From Pinus tabuliformis (taxonomy: Eukaryota > Streptophyta > Pinopsida > Pinales > Pinaceae), in assembly GCA_031772625.1 (NCBI GenBank), contig CM062814.1, forward strand, positions 364,409,750 to 364,473,749: 64,000 nucleotides of DNA, read 5' to 3'. Shown here in pieces: positions 25,982 through 37,090 of this stretch. Below the pieces are notes generated by a model. It searched no databases, had not been told where the DNA came from, and was given only the letters and a program-made list of their open reading frames with translations. Positions within the stretch are counted from its first letter, which is position 1; the number at the start of each line of letters is the position of its first letter. Position numbers and translations under genes: made by a program.

Positions 25982-27122
25982 AAGTTACTTTAGTAAATCC
26001 ATGGAGTAAAAATATTTACTACGGTGAAGTCCGGTAAATACAAGTAAAGAGTTTTAGCACAGGCGAAGAGTATCAGTAGATGAAGATAAGAGTGAAGTCC
26101 AGCACAGAATTACCAAGACAACTGCATGAGACAAATTCGAGTTCCAGCATCCAGCACATTCACAAATAGAGTGACAACAAACAATCTATTTTCCATCTAT
26201 CTCTATCTTCATGTGGAAGATAACTTTTGTTTCCTATAATAAATCTCATATAGTTATGAGATATTTTGTAATATTTTTTATAAATACTTCACAAAATGAA
26301 GTAACTTTGTATGGATTAAAAACCATATCTTTAGACTTTGTTTTGATGCTAAAGGAGCTACTATAATCAAGGCTAGACTGGTTTACTAGATTAAATAAAG
26401 TTGAGGACATTTCACTCGATTCATGTGCATCGTGGGAAACAAATAAGTATCATTTCTCTAAGTTTTAATATTTTTATCCTTTCATGTTATTAAGTATCAT
26501 ATGTGTTTCTTATAATTCTTAAAAGCAAATGAGGAATAATACTATCAGAATTAGCTTAAGTGCTCTTTGTTTTAACTGTTTGCTCATTTAATGTTTTCTA
26601 CTAAATTGCTTAAGTTTGGGAATACTTAATTTCTCCTTTATTTCTGTAGTTCATTTCCTTATTAGCCCTTGGTATATGATTCTTAATTTCCCTTGCTATT
26701 TGCCAATCCTCCCTTCTCCAACTTGATCCCTGTGAAGGATTGTTCATTGCCCTCAGCCCTGGTTAAGTCCTCCATCCATTGAAACCTTTAGATTTTTCCT
26801 TGTTGTGCTATCTTGCCTTGTGAACTCTTACCTTGGTGATTAATCAAATCCTGATAAAACTTTCCTAATTGACTCCATAGCCCACTGGCCCAGATATCTA
26901 CTCTACCCATCTGTTTCCTTTAATTCCACCAAACAAATCACAACAAATCCCTTGACCATTAATAACTAGCCTAACATCATATGAAAACAATGATAAATCA
27001 TAAAGAGAGAGCCCTCTCTGAGTATAGATTGGATAGGATCTGTACTTAAAATATTGGTTTGTAGCTACCTTGGATCATTTCCTTCTTTTGAATAACTTCT
27101 AGGGAAAATCTGAGTGATAACA
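25982..27122 (+). other. 3' non-coding part of the 6.9-kb element
   Basis: No frame. The final several hundred bases are T/C-rich, then end GAGTGATAACA against the duplication TTATG. This part probably contains the 3' LTR, but its start cannot be fixed; TGTTATTAAGTATC near 26485 faintly resembles the element's left end. Confidence 0.4.
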
Positions 27123-27279
27123 TTATGGAAACTTGATAATAATAATAATAAAAGATTAAACAAGAATCCATATACATCCGTTTGTATGTCTCATCCTTCA
27201 TGGCCCACAGTTCAAAACACATTGTTCTTACTATAGTAAATAGTAATTCTATGTTTATGAATTACCATGGGCCATTACA

Positions 27280-27293
27280 TCTTAGCCCCCTTG
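27280..27293 (-). other. Polypurine tract of the chromovirus-like element
   Basis: On the minus strand AAGGGGGCTAAGA lies directly before TGTAATGGCCC, the start of the 3' LTR. This is where plus-strand DNA synthesis would be primed. Confidence 0.75.
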
Positions 27294-27309
27294 AGCAAAA
27301 CATCGTCCC

Positions 27310-28694
27310 AATGTTTTGCTAATATTATCACATAGTGGGGTATGCTTCTTTGATAAGTTTCTCATCTTCCCAGGTATCTTCTTCTAATATAAAGTGTTCC
27401 ACAATTATACTTCTCTTTGATCTAGGATGCGTGGGTGTTCGACCAAAACTTCTCTGTACGACTTGACCTGTACCCACAACATACAATTATAATTAATTGG
27501 CTGTTACACATATATACCTTAAATATTTATGTGCATTATGTATTTTACACTGTTACCTGTACATCTTGCTAAGCAATTATATGTCAAGGATCATAAATAT
27601 ATTTCTTTAATAATGACACATGGAATACATTATGTACACATATGTGCATAGGCAAGGCTAGATGATATGCCACCATCCCAATGCGTGCTAAAATATGAAA
27701 AGGGTCATAGAATCATAAATATAATTTACCATAGCTTCCCCAACGCAAAGTTATTCTCTTTGGTTTAATTCTCACATACAAGTGGTCCCCTACTTCAAAT
27801 TCCCAGAAGCTCCACTTCTTATCTGAATACAATTTTTTTTCTATCATGAGTTGACTCTAAATTTTCCCTTACCTTCTTGAGCAATTCTTCCATTTCCTTT
27901 TACATATATGGTCCTAGGATTAACTTATCCTCCAAACTAGTCTAATTAATAGGTGTCCTGCATCTATGCCCTTATAATACTTCAAATTGTCTCATTTTTA
28001 GAGAGGTGTGATAAATGTTATTATACACAAACTCTATTAAATGGATATAATCCTCCCATTTCGTTGGTTATTGCATCACATACATCTACAACATATTTTC
28101 CAAGACATGGTTGACACACTCCATTTGCTCATCATTTTGAGGATGGTACATAGTGATAAATTTTATTTGAGTAACCAGTCCATTAAACAAAGCTTTCCAA
28201 TAAATAGAGGTAAATTTAACATCTCTATTAGAGATTACCACTTTCAAAATCCCATGCAACGTAAAGATTTCTTTCATAAAAATATTTGCAATTTGGATTG
28301 TTTTCTAAGTGGATTGGACTAGAATGAAATGTGCATACTTACTCAATTTATCCACGACTACCATGATCGAGGCATTCTACATTTTAGTTTTGGGTAAGCC
28401 CATAATGAAATCAAGCGTGATAGTCTCACATTTCCATTCGGGAATGGGAAATGGATGGAGTAATCCAATTAGATGTTGGTGCTTAGCCTTCACCAATAAT
28501 CACTCTAAACACGTGTACAAGTATTCAATTACTTCTCTCTTCATGCCAGGCCAAAAATATTCCTTCCTCAAAGCAGTGATCAGTTTTTGGTAGCCTGGGT
28601 GGGTTGTGTAAGGACTTCTATGGTGCTTTTCTATGATCATATGTTTAACACTAATCTGATTAGGTACATACTTCCTATTTTGATAGACCAGCAA
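27310..28694 (-). pseudogene. Integrase and chromodomain-like tail of the chromovirus-like element
   Basis: Integrase inserts the cDNA copy into the genome. At 28694-28500 the zinc-binding domain is visible (HHRSPYTTHPGYQKL, EYFWPGMKREV, then a decayed CxxC). At 28277-28086 the core domain carries VISNRDVKFTSIYWKALF and MYHPQNDEQMECVNHVLE, where the usual D-R-D and the catalytic E can be followed. The C-terminal part reaches about 27310 and contains EEDTWEDEKLIKEAYP, a pattern like the end of chromodomains in chromovirus integrases. Several stops and frameshifts interrupt it. Confidence 0.82.
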
Positions 28695-28704
28695 TCTTCT
28701 GAAT

Positions 28705-29844
28705 TTACTTCATTTCTGAGTTCTTGCTCGTTGTTAGTTGGGTTCCTTGCTTACTTCCATAAGAAATGATATTTTGGGTCGTTTCTAGTAGCCTCTTTAA
28801 TCTTCTCTTTAAACATTGTCTATGCCTTAATAAATTTTCATACACACAGTTTACTTTCTTGCTTAATGCATCCACCACACGATTCTCGTTACCCTTCAAA
28901 TGCTTTATTTCAAATTTGAATTCACTTAGAAAGGCAACCTAATGTGACCGACGAGTGTTTAGAGTGGGTCGTTTGAAATAATTGGTTAAACTATTGTGGT
29001 CTATCATTAGAACAACTATTTTCCCATGTAAATAATGTCACCACACTTTCAAGGCATGTATCACAATTGTTAATTCTAGACAATATGTTGAATATCTTTG
29101 TTCATGCTCTTTCATTTTCCTAGATTCATAAGCAATGGCCCTTTCTTCTTGCATGAGCACCCCTCCTACTACTTCCTTGGAAGCATCCGTATAAACAATT
29201 AAATCATTGTTATGATCATCAATTTTAAAAATAGGAGAAGTTGTAAGCAAGTGCTTAAAATTGTAAAAACTATGTTGACACTTAGTTATCCATCTAAAGG
29301 TTTTCCCTTTGTTCTGCAAATAAGTAATGGGGTAAGGTACCTTTAAAAATCCTTGAATAAATCGGTGCTAGTAACCACCAAGGCCCATGAACAACCTTAT
29401 ATCTACTACACTTTTTGGTACCAATCATTCCATTATGGTCTTTATTTTCTCCAAGTCTACGCATATCTAGTCCTTAGTAATGACTTACCCCAAATAATGG
29501 ATATGTTACTTAAATAATTCACATTTACTATATTTTTGATATAGTTGATGCTCTTGCAGGGTTTGTAAAATAATTCTCAAATGTTTTTTATGACCTTCTA
29601 TATGTTTGCAATAAACAAGAATATCATATATAAAAATCAGCACAAACTGATCTAAATACGAGTGGAATATATTTTTCATCAAGAACACCAATGTTCTTGG
29701 GGCATTTGTTAAACTGAATGGAAAAAATACATATTCATAATGCCCATAACGTGTTATAAAGGTAGTTTTATATATGTCTTCTTCTTTTATTCTTATCTCA
29801 TGATACCTTGACCATAAATGTTATAGATCTAACCCAAAAATATA
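28705..29844 (-). pseudogene. C-terminal reverse transcriptase and RNase H of the chromovirus-like element
   Basis: This is the part of pol after the nested insertion at 29845. RT fragment 29691-29506 has LDQFVLIFIYDILVYC, where the family has F-x-DD; the first catalytic Asp is replaced by Tyr. RNase H follows (29319-29038), with VYTDASKEVVGGVLMQEE, RYSTYCLELTIVIHALKVW and, further on, KGNENRVVDALSKK. Stops separate the pieces. The RT half upstream of the insertion lies at 33206-33541. Confidence 0.85.
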
Positions 29845-30249
29845 TGATAATAGTAATAACCCAATAAATAACAAGTTCTGAATATAGAAATGCTTCTCTT
29901 TATTAATCAAACCATTAAGGTAGGACAACACCATACATTCACTCCTTATGGAAGGAGTACATTCCACAAGCCATATGCATGTTCATACAATATTCCTTGA
30001 CATCCCTCAGTGGGGAGTCTCTAGCCTCTATATAGGCCTCATACATACAATACCATGGGTCATTACCATGGTTCCCTCAATACCATCTATCTAATACCTT
30101 GGGCTTATTACATTATTACTAACTACTTGTGGTCCCTTACATGATACGCGTTAACCACCTTATTTATTACTATGGCCCATCCCATTATTACATTATTCCC
30201 TTGGGTACCTCCCTTTGTACCCCATATTATCCCCCCTAGGTATACTACA
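29845..30249 (-). repeat. LTR of the 3.4-kb nested element (3' copy)
   Basis: Plus-strand ends are TGATAATAG and GGTATACTACA. It contains CTTCTCTTTATTAATCAAAC and CCCCCCTAGG, shared with 32799-33205. Confidence 0.75.
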
Positions 30250-30625
30250 TTCCACCCCACTTAACATGTTTTGTCCCCAAAACATGGGAAGAACACAAAT
30301 AATAAGATCTACTCAAATGAGTAGTCCACTGGTACCATGCACATGCATCTAGCCATCCAAGAGACAGGTGAACCCTCGACCTCATTGGTGCCTCGCTCTC
30401 TTGAGATGGAAGCTGACCGTCACAGCACTTCTGTGTGTATTAGGTGGATCGTCGCTCCTTTCTAACTGTCATGCAAGGGCTGTTTTTCTTGTAGCTAATT
30501 TGTTGCCATCTTGTTGGTTGTTTTCCTGTTGGGTGATGTGGGTGGTGATATGCTTAAGTTTTAACCAACAATGGATATTTCTTTAACGGAGCCTGATGGG
30601 TATCTGGTACCTGTTGTGGTGCCTA

Positions 30626-31450
30626 CTATTGTTTCTTATATTTCAATATCACTTCAACCACTGAGTACCCCTTTGATGTAACATTTTCTGCTTCAGCGTT
30701 GACCTGTTTTTCTGGTACCCGGTTTGATGTTTGTGTGTGGTTGTCGACCTTCAATTGCTCATCATTTGATATGTTAGTCCCTAGAACATCTTCTGCTTCA
30801 GCCTCCATGGACTCTACCTATTTATTAGTGGAAATATCCTATAATGTAGTTTTCTTCTTTTTATACCAGAGCCTCAGGAATTTCTTCTGTACATTAATAT
30901 TGATAGTACCCAAAGATTCCATCGAAGGATATCCCAAAACAACATCCATGCTATCCATATCTGAAGTAAAAAAATTACCATGCAACACATACTTATCCAT
31001 AGATAGCTTCAAATCCTTATAAACTTGAACATCCTCATCATCAACCTGTGTGTTATCAATGTGTTTTGCTGGAACTTGCAATTTTTTTGCCAAATTAACA
31101 TTGATAAAATTATGCTTGCAACTAGGATTTATAGACACAATGATCTTCTCCTTCTAAATCAATCCATGAACCTACAATAAGGAGACACCAGTAGAAAATA
31201 ACCCCTTATGTGTCTCATTCTCCTTTTCTCTAGCACGAGACCATTTTTCTAAAAGGACTCTTTCAAATTCTGCATCTGAAAGTTTGGTCAATTGCTTGTT
31301 ATCAAGTGAGAACCACCATTTGGTAGCCTCATCTTTGAAACCAAGCCACACTAAATCCTTCCAATCTTTTGTCCATATTGAATTTTTTTGTTTTATGTAT
31401 TCTTCAATAATAGGACAATTATCTTTTCCTGTAAAACATAGAACCGCCAT
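30626..31450 (-). pseudogene. Gag-protease remnant of the 3.4-kb nested element
   Basis: All pieces share one minus-strand frame. The gag-like part (31450-31172) reads WKDLVWLGFKDEATKWWFSL and SDAEFERVLLEKWSRA, typical of plant retrotransposon gag. After two stops the protease-like part (31138-30839) has SINPSCKHNFINVNLAKKL and MDVVLGYPSMESLGTI, as in pepsin-like retroelement proteases. The position of the catalytic D-[ST]-G reads N-P-S, so the enzyme would be inactive. A Glu-rich tail follows to 30626. No RT or integrase is found in this element. Confidence 0.75.
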
Positions 31451-32017
31451 GAAGAGGGTTTTGAAAAAAAAATCACTTACTTGATGAAAAATTAGAGTGG
31501 TCGCAGTTTAGTCAATATTGATTAGAATTTTTATTATGACCTGTTTTCGGAAATGGAATGGCCATTTTGCATCTTCCCATGTTATAGAAATCTCAATCTA
31601 GGCACTGGAATTTTAGCTCCACGGTGCAACTCTCCCGCCGTCACTAAAAATTATGAAAAAAGAGATGATTTTAAATCAGCGATATCTCCCTCATCCAGAC
31701 TCCAATTTGATTGATTTTTTTTTTGTTGAATTTGGGTATTTTTTCACAAATAATCTAGATCTGAAATTAGATTCTATAGATTTTGCACCAAAACATACAG
31801 ATCTCCGCCTCAAACTCACTGCCCCAAAAAATGTCTACAACAACACTGATTTTTAATTTAGCGAGAGTAAAAAAAAAAAATATGAGACCCCCCAAGGCGC
31901 TTATTGGTGACTTAGCCCATAAGAATTAAGACGACGAGCTGAGCAAGGTGGTACCATTCAATTGTTAGTGCAAAAAAAATCGGGGGGTCACAAATTTCAA
32001 ATGCATCGGATCGGTGC
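31451..32017. other. Non-coding interior of the 3.4-kb nested element
   Basis: AT-rich stretch with poly-A and poly-T runs lying between the divergent minus-strand gag-protease and the plus-strand gag. A short TTAGTGCAAAAAAAATCGGG near 31965 recurs in leader regions of some plant LTR elements in my recollection, but this is weak. No gene. Confidence 0.35.
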
Positions 32018-32798
32018 ATGGTACAAACTAGAGCTCAAGCTATGGCCAATGAGAGGATCGACAAACTTGAATCAACATTGAACGAGGTACTGTTGTCGTT
32101 GAAGAACATAAATGAAACACTCTCAAAGGGAAAGATGGAGGAACGCACGGAGGCATATATTGGCAATGACAATAGTGGGGGTGAGTCTAGCCAGTCTCTT
32201 CACCTCTTTGGCACCCAGCAATAATCCCATCCGTGACCACCCAAGCTGGACATGTATAAATTTGATGGCTCTCACCCGGCCGCATGGATAGCACAAATCG
32301 AGCAATATTTCACTCTGAATTACATCCGGGATAATGTGACTCAGCTTAGTGTGGGTATCATGTACTGGGATAGTGAAAGATGGTAATGGTGGCAATGGAA
32401 TCAACATTGTTGTGGAAGGCCCTTGACTTTGGATACATTCAAAAAAGATTTTATGGATCACTTTGACCATGAATCTGACCTTTTGGGTTGTCTCACTAAG
32501 CTTCGACAGATAGGAATAATGAATGAATACATTGCAGCCTTTGAAGCCTTAGCTTTCTGCACTGGAGGACTACACGATGAGTTCTATGTGGAATGTTTTG
32601 TCAATGGTCTCAAAGAAGCCATACAAGACCATGTCTAACTGCACCACCCTAGCTCATGGCTGCATACCTGCAGGATATCTCGTGAAGTCGAACGTGCATT
32701 AGTGGCCCAGTCCAATCACCCAAATTTCATCGCCAAGGATCAACCCCTAGAGGCTCAAAGCACTAACCAAACACTCAAGATTCAAAAGGTGTCACCAG
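32018..32798 (+). pseudogene. Ty3/gypsy gag fragment in opposite orientation
   Basis: It begins MVQTRAQAMANERIDKLEST, a common gypsy gag start. After a stop near 32222 it continues through a block with an aromatic cluster (DSERWWQW-like) to FKKDFMDHFDHESDLLGCL, GLHDEFYVECFVNGLKEAI and QKVSPVEM. The coding similarity ends exactly where the second LTR begins (32799), before any zinc knuckle. It is in the opposite orientation to both the nested and the outer element, so it comes from a third gypsy element. Confidence 0.8.
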
Positions 32799-33205
32799 TA
32801 GAAATGCTTCTCTTTATTAATCAAACCCTTAAGGTAGGGCAACACCGTACATTCACTCCTTAAGGAAGGAGTACACTCCACAAGCCATATGCTTGTTCAT
32901 ACAATATTCCTTGACATCCCTCAATGGGGAGTCTCTAGCCTTTGTATAGGCCTCATACATAAAATACCAATGGTCATTACCATGATTCCCTCAATACCAT
33001 CTATCTAATACCATGGGCTTATTACGTTATTGCTAACTACTTGTGATTCCTTACATGATACGGGTTAACCACCTTATTTATTACTATGGCCCATCCCATT
33101 ATTACATTATTCCCTTGGGTACCTCCCTTTGTACCCCATGTTATCCCCCCTAGGTATACTACATTTCCCTTTGTACCCCATATTATCCCCCCTAGGTATA
33201 CTACA
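32799..33205 (-). repeat. LTR of the 3.4-kb nested element (5' copy), truncated
   Basis: Matches 29900-30249 closely. It lacks the first 55 bp or so on its left side, where it abuts the plus-strand gag, and its right end carries an extra 42-bp tandem duplication of CCCTTTGTACCCCAT to ACTACA (33124 and 33166). Confidence 0.75.
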
Positions 33206-34011
33206 ATAAACAAATCTTGGAAAATATGGTCGCCCCCTTAACTTGATCAAATATATCATCGATCCAGGGTAGGGGATATTTATTTTTTATTGTTACTTTA
33301 TTTAAATGCCTGCAATCAATACATAATCTCAAAGTTCCAACATTTTTCCTAAAAAAAACACTGGAGACCCCAAACGTGACACGCTTGGTCGATAATATTT
33401 CTTATCCAACAATTCTTCTAGTTGCATTTTTAACTCTCTTAACTCAGGAACATTCATATGATAAGGGGACCTAGATATGGAGAAGTTATGGGTGTGAGCT
33501 AAATAGTAAAATTGACATATCTTTGACGAGGTAAATCCCACTTGTACAACGTAAATATCTCAAAACCTTTCCTTATACATTTAGTCAACTATGATGCAGT
33601 AATGGGTCTTAATTTTAAGGTTTCTCTCACACCTTGGACTTCTTGTCTAATTCCCTCATTAAAATAACTAATTCTCTTCTCCTTACAATCAACAAGTGAC
33701 TAATGGGTTTCCAACCAATCCATTCCAATTAAAACATCATATGATCCTAAAGTTAAAATGTTCAAATTCATAATGATTGACTGATCTGCCAGTGTTACTA
33801 GGCAATTATCGATTTTAGCAGTCACTCTTCTTTTAGCCCTAGTGGGCAGTTTCACTAGCCACGATTGTTTAAATTTGATTGATTGTAAATGAAATTTGTC
33901 CACTATATTGGTGGTGACATAACTTAAAATTTCCCCTAGGTCAATTAAAGTAGACGCAGAGTGCTCACAATTATTACCCTCAAATTCCACCATGGTTGAT
34001 TGATACTCCAC
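33206..34011 (-). pseudogene. Protease and N-terminal reverse transcriptase of the chromovirus-like element
   Basis: The protease part (34011-33700) reads STLIDLGEILSYVTTNIV and YDVLIGMDWLETH; the latter is the conserved gypsy protease end. The active-site triad reads D-L-G. RT begins near 33541 with [39 protein letters not shown] and continues, frameshifted, to FSKI. It is cut there by the 3.4-kb insertion and resumes at 29844. Confidence 0.85.
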
Positions 34012-34109
34012 CTGATGGTCCCCTAATGTAGCATTAATCCTGGGCTGACTTCTTACAACTTCACCAACAGTAGAAGCTTCTTAAATATGAGCTACAGGTT
34101 CTGCTCCCA

Positions 34110-35040
34110 CTAAGGGAAATTTTTGACATAGTGAGGCCCTCCACATCCCCAACATTGCAAGGGGGGTGTAATTGTTATCTCTATTTAATGCTTGTTATAT
34201 TTTTGTGTGATACTTCCTTCATTGTGCAATTTGGACTTCTGTTGAAACTTTCCTGGAGGTCTGGTCAGTGAGTTGCTATAAGAGTTCTTAAAGTTTGAGG
34301 ATCTGAATCCTTTCCCAGACTGTGGTTGTTTTTTTCCTTTTTTCTTCGTCCATTTCTTATCTCCATCCCCTTTTTGTTTCATTTTCTGGTAACACAGTCT
34401 GGCCTTTCTAATGACTTCATCTATGGTCCTGGGGTTGTCAAACTCTAATAATTCTTTCATAAATATTGGTAAACTAATGATAAGTCGTTGAAATTTTTCC
34501 TTTTCCTCATATATATGGAACATATCCTAGTATGAGATAGTGAATTTCTTTTTCTTTTTCATTGTAGAAGCATTTTGTCAATTATTTTTCTTTAAAGTGT
34601 TTCTAAAAGTCTTCCGAGGTTATTTCTTGTTCAACAATTCTACGCACAACCTTTATCTCATCCCATCATAAGGTGTCTTTTCCCTAGAGTTGGTAAATCG
34701 ACAAATGGACATTCATATTATGGTTGTATTCATAAATATGAAAATTCTTATTCATGTTTATAAGCCAGGCTTCTACAGCTTCCACCTACTCACCATGAAA
34801 CACTAGAGGATTGATTTTTTTAAATTCACCATGCAATTCTGTTTTCTGTTTTTTTGAATTCTTATGGCCAGAGATATTATTAGATTCTTCTCCATTTCCA
34901 TCATGATCCCCCTCAGATTTGAGATTATCCTCCCTCTGTCTATGGTTTCTGGCCCTATTTTCAAGATCAGGACTTAGATCTCATTGTCTGTGGTTTTTTC
35001 TATGAGAAAGTCTCTTCATAATACTTTCTTGATCTTGCAT
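34110..35040 (-). pseudogene. Gag of the chromovirus-like element
   Basis: Gag forms the particle that packages element RNA. The upstream part is broken but readable in alternating frames (FKEK, FYNEKEKE). The longest piece (34523-34185) has EKEKFQRLIISLPIFMKEL, IDEVIRKARLCYQKMKQK and a basic Lys-rich stretch. A zinc knuckle follows at about 34158-34114, QCWGCGGPHYVKNFP. Its final Cys position reads Phe, so the knuckle is damaged. Confidence 0.8.
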
Positions 35041-35326
35041 TAATCGTTCATTATATTCCCCTTAACCTTTCCATTTAACCCTTAACTATTGTAGTGTCAC
35101 ATATAGGGTTGTATTAACCTTATATTCCTCCTCTCCCAACTGGACCCACATCTCAGGGTGACCTTCAGTTGATGTATGAGGACCAATTCCCATGCTTGGT
35201 CTTGGTGTGTTATGCCAAGTTCTCCTGATATTTCCTTCCTTCTACTCACTGTTAACAAAAATACATATCCTTTTATTTAACATACATGATTATGGTTATC
35301 TCCCAAAGGCCACAATGCTAAAACAT

Positions 35327-35339
35327 GGCTCTGATACCA
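35327..35339 (-). other. Primer-binding site of the chromovirus-like element
   Basis: On the minus strand TGGTATCAGAGCC lies two bases inside the right LTR. It is the classic site for initiator-methionine tRNA used by many plant LTR elements. Confidence 0.92.
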
Positions 35340-35826
35340 CTTGTCACATACCTCTACTCGAATTTCCAAATAAAACATAGTTAATTTTTTTTAACATGAA
35401 AAACCTTACATCTATATATAGTAAAGCTTTAATAAGTTAATTTTTTTGATATGCATTCATTATTAAAACTATGATGTTTATGAGGAATAAATATGACTCA
35501 TTAAACCATGCCATAAATTTGGGCTGACATGGTTCCATACTTTGTTTACGAACGCCACCGAAGGGAATCGTAGTTGTTTGGAAGCATCTAGAAACATAGT
35601 TGGCTGGAAGCTATCACTCAGGATCTTTTTGTATCGGCTACAACCACCCTCGAAAATTTTGCCTTAGCTTCATTTTGGAGCCTCCCTACCAACCTTTCAC
35701 AACAACTTGTATTGCTTCATCAAGTACAAAAGTTTCAGTAATTTTCTTCTAGATAGACGACCTATCCATAAGAGCTTTTTGTACTCTCCGGACTTAGTCT
35801 AGCAGTAGGCTCAGAAGATCCCTAAA

Positions 35827-37090
35827 AATTTGCACAATTCTGGAGGGAAACTAGCCCTCCATCCAGAAATTGCGCAATTATGTCTGGTATCCTGTTGGGC
35901 TATAGAATTGCGTAATTTTTCCAATTAGGCTTCATCTAGAAAATTGTGTAATTCTTCCCAGAAGGGCTGCTTAGCCCAGGAATTGCAAAATCCTGGGTAG
36001 AAGTTAGCTGGTCTTCCCATAAATTATGCAAATCTCATGGGCAGCTAGCCCAGCTCCCTTCCAGAAATGCACATTTTCTCCCAGCAGTTGAGCGGGCTCA
36101 TGCATGTGTAGTTGGGTTGGCCACATCCACCCGGTACCAAGCAAAATTGACTTGCATGCATGGTCTACTTCTCCCAAGGCAACATGCAAAGGCATCCCTT
36201 GTTTAAGGGATCTATTTTTAGCAGCTGGAGGTTACATGCAAAGATCATTTCAGAAACCTCCCACCAAGTGTCGCTTTCCCTAGATTTGTGGCATGTGCGT
36301 CGCAACCTTGATTTTATCAGAACTCATCAGCTGGACATTGCAGAGCTCATTCCTCACATTGATATTACAACTTTGACATCCCACATTGCATCTAGGATTC
36401 GTCGGCACATTCAACTCAGTTGTCTTCGGGTAAGCCCACTTTTCATTTCTCACACTGTGTTTTTGGCTCTTTTTGTGTTTTTCTTCATATGAATGTTGTC
36501 TGCTTGATTTCAGTGAACTCTTGCTGTCATTTTGATACATACTAGCTTGTACTAGCACCGTTTCAGTTTTTGTTTGCATCTCACTACTATTGCATGCACG
36601 ACACTATTTTGCACTGATGGTCGTCATTGCAACGACTCGCTTCACACACATCCATGCCTTCCCATTTTCTGAATCTTGCACTTGTTGTTTTCATGAATGA
36701 TGAGTCACTCTTGTTTGCGCTCATCTCACCATGCATTCAGACTTCTCATGTTTTTAGTTGCCCATCGGTCGGATTGGGCTGCCCTGGCCTGGACTGTGCC
36801 TTGCCTAGATAGCACTGTGCATTTCTGGAAGAGAAGGCTTTACCTTCCCTCCAGAAGTTGCACAAGCCTAGCTAGGCACTAACCTCCAGGCTTGCATTTA
36901 CGCAATTTTTGGGGGCAGTGTCCCATTGGCCCCAGAAACTATGCAATGCGTAGTTTCAGTCCTCAACCAGCCAGGCCGGACTGTGCATTACATAGTTCTA
37001 GCAGTCAGTTAGCCTCCAGACAGCCTGGACTGTGCCTTGCACAGTTTTGTTAGTCAGTCTCCTCACCTCCCAGTGGAAATTGTGTAACCT
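35827..37090. repeat. Cluster of degenerate AGAAATTGCGCAATTTCT-like palindromes
   Basis: Variants lie near 35831, 35863, 35903, 35938, 35976, 36017, 36061, 36816, 36851, 36895, 36942, 36980 and 37030. Examples are CCAGAAATTGCGCAATTA (35863), CCAGGAATTGCAAAATCCTG (35976) and CAGAAACTATGCAATGCG (36942). Many are flanked by CCAG on the left or CTGG on the right, so the ideal form is a palindrome of about 22 bp. Spacing is irregular, with a gap at 36090-36810. At 36974-37070 two units form a clearer tandem pair with GGACTGTGC and CAGTC(T/A)G. Confidence 0.6.

Larger units (their letters stand above)
20226..27122 (+). mobile_element. 6.9-kb LTR-type element with a long non-gag/pol frame
   Basis: It begins TGTTATG, ends GATAACA, and is flanked by TTATG on both sides (20221-20225 and 27123-27127). 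The other copy of the host LTR runs straight through this point (TTACG near 41359), which gives the empty site. The terminal TGTTAT/ATAACA pair is typical of LTR ends. I could not match a 5' LTR to a 3' LTR by eye, and I see no RT, integrase or RNase H motif. The centre is one long plus-strand frame (22334-25981) with coiled-coil character. The 2.1 kb before it and 1.1 kb after it are non-coding. It looks like a large non-autonomous retroelement moved by another element's enzymes. Confidence 0.88.
17328..27279 (-). repeat. Left (3') LTR of the chromovirus-like element, with two nested insertions
   Basis: The LTR pieces are 17328-18436, 18780-20220 and 27128-27279. They align in order with 35342-35611 plus about 39080-41516. 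The LTR has TG...CA ends, and the purine tract lies next to it at 27280-27293. It carries a (TA)n microsatellite at 19074-19180. Confidence 0.88.
29845..33205 (-). mobile_element. 3.4-kb nested element inside the RT gene, mosaic interior
   Basis: Two direct LTR-like copies (29845-30249 and 32799-33205) bracket the insertion, which splits the RT between FSKI and the following motif. Flanks ATATA (left) and ATAAA (right) are a candidate target duplication with one mismatch. On the minus strand a purine-rich AAGTGGGGTGGAA precedes TGTAGTATACC, the start of the left LTR, giving the orientation. The interior holds a minus-strand gag-protease remnant (30626-31450) and, unexpectedly, a plus-strand gypsy gag (32018-32798) running into the second LTR, which lacks about 55 bp at that side. 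A rearranged or composite element is inferred. Confidence 0.75.

Noticed and set aside
26484-27122. 3' LTR of the 6.9-kb element starting TGTTATTAAGTATC
   Set aside because: The similarity to the left end (TGTTATGTTCGTATAC) fades after about 35 bases, too little to call an LTR by eye.
36627-36882. Short plus-strand frames with Cys- and Trp-rich peptides
   Set aside because: They lie in the palindrome-rich insertion, overlap each other in two frames and show no family motif.
35827-37090. CRISPR-like array
   Set aside because: Repeats are degenerate, irregularly spaced and palindromic throughout, in a plant nuclear context; there are no uniform spacers and no cas genes.
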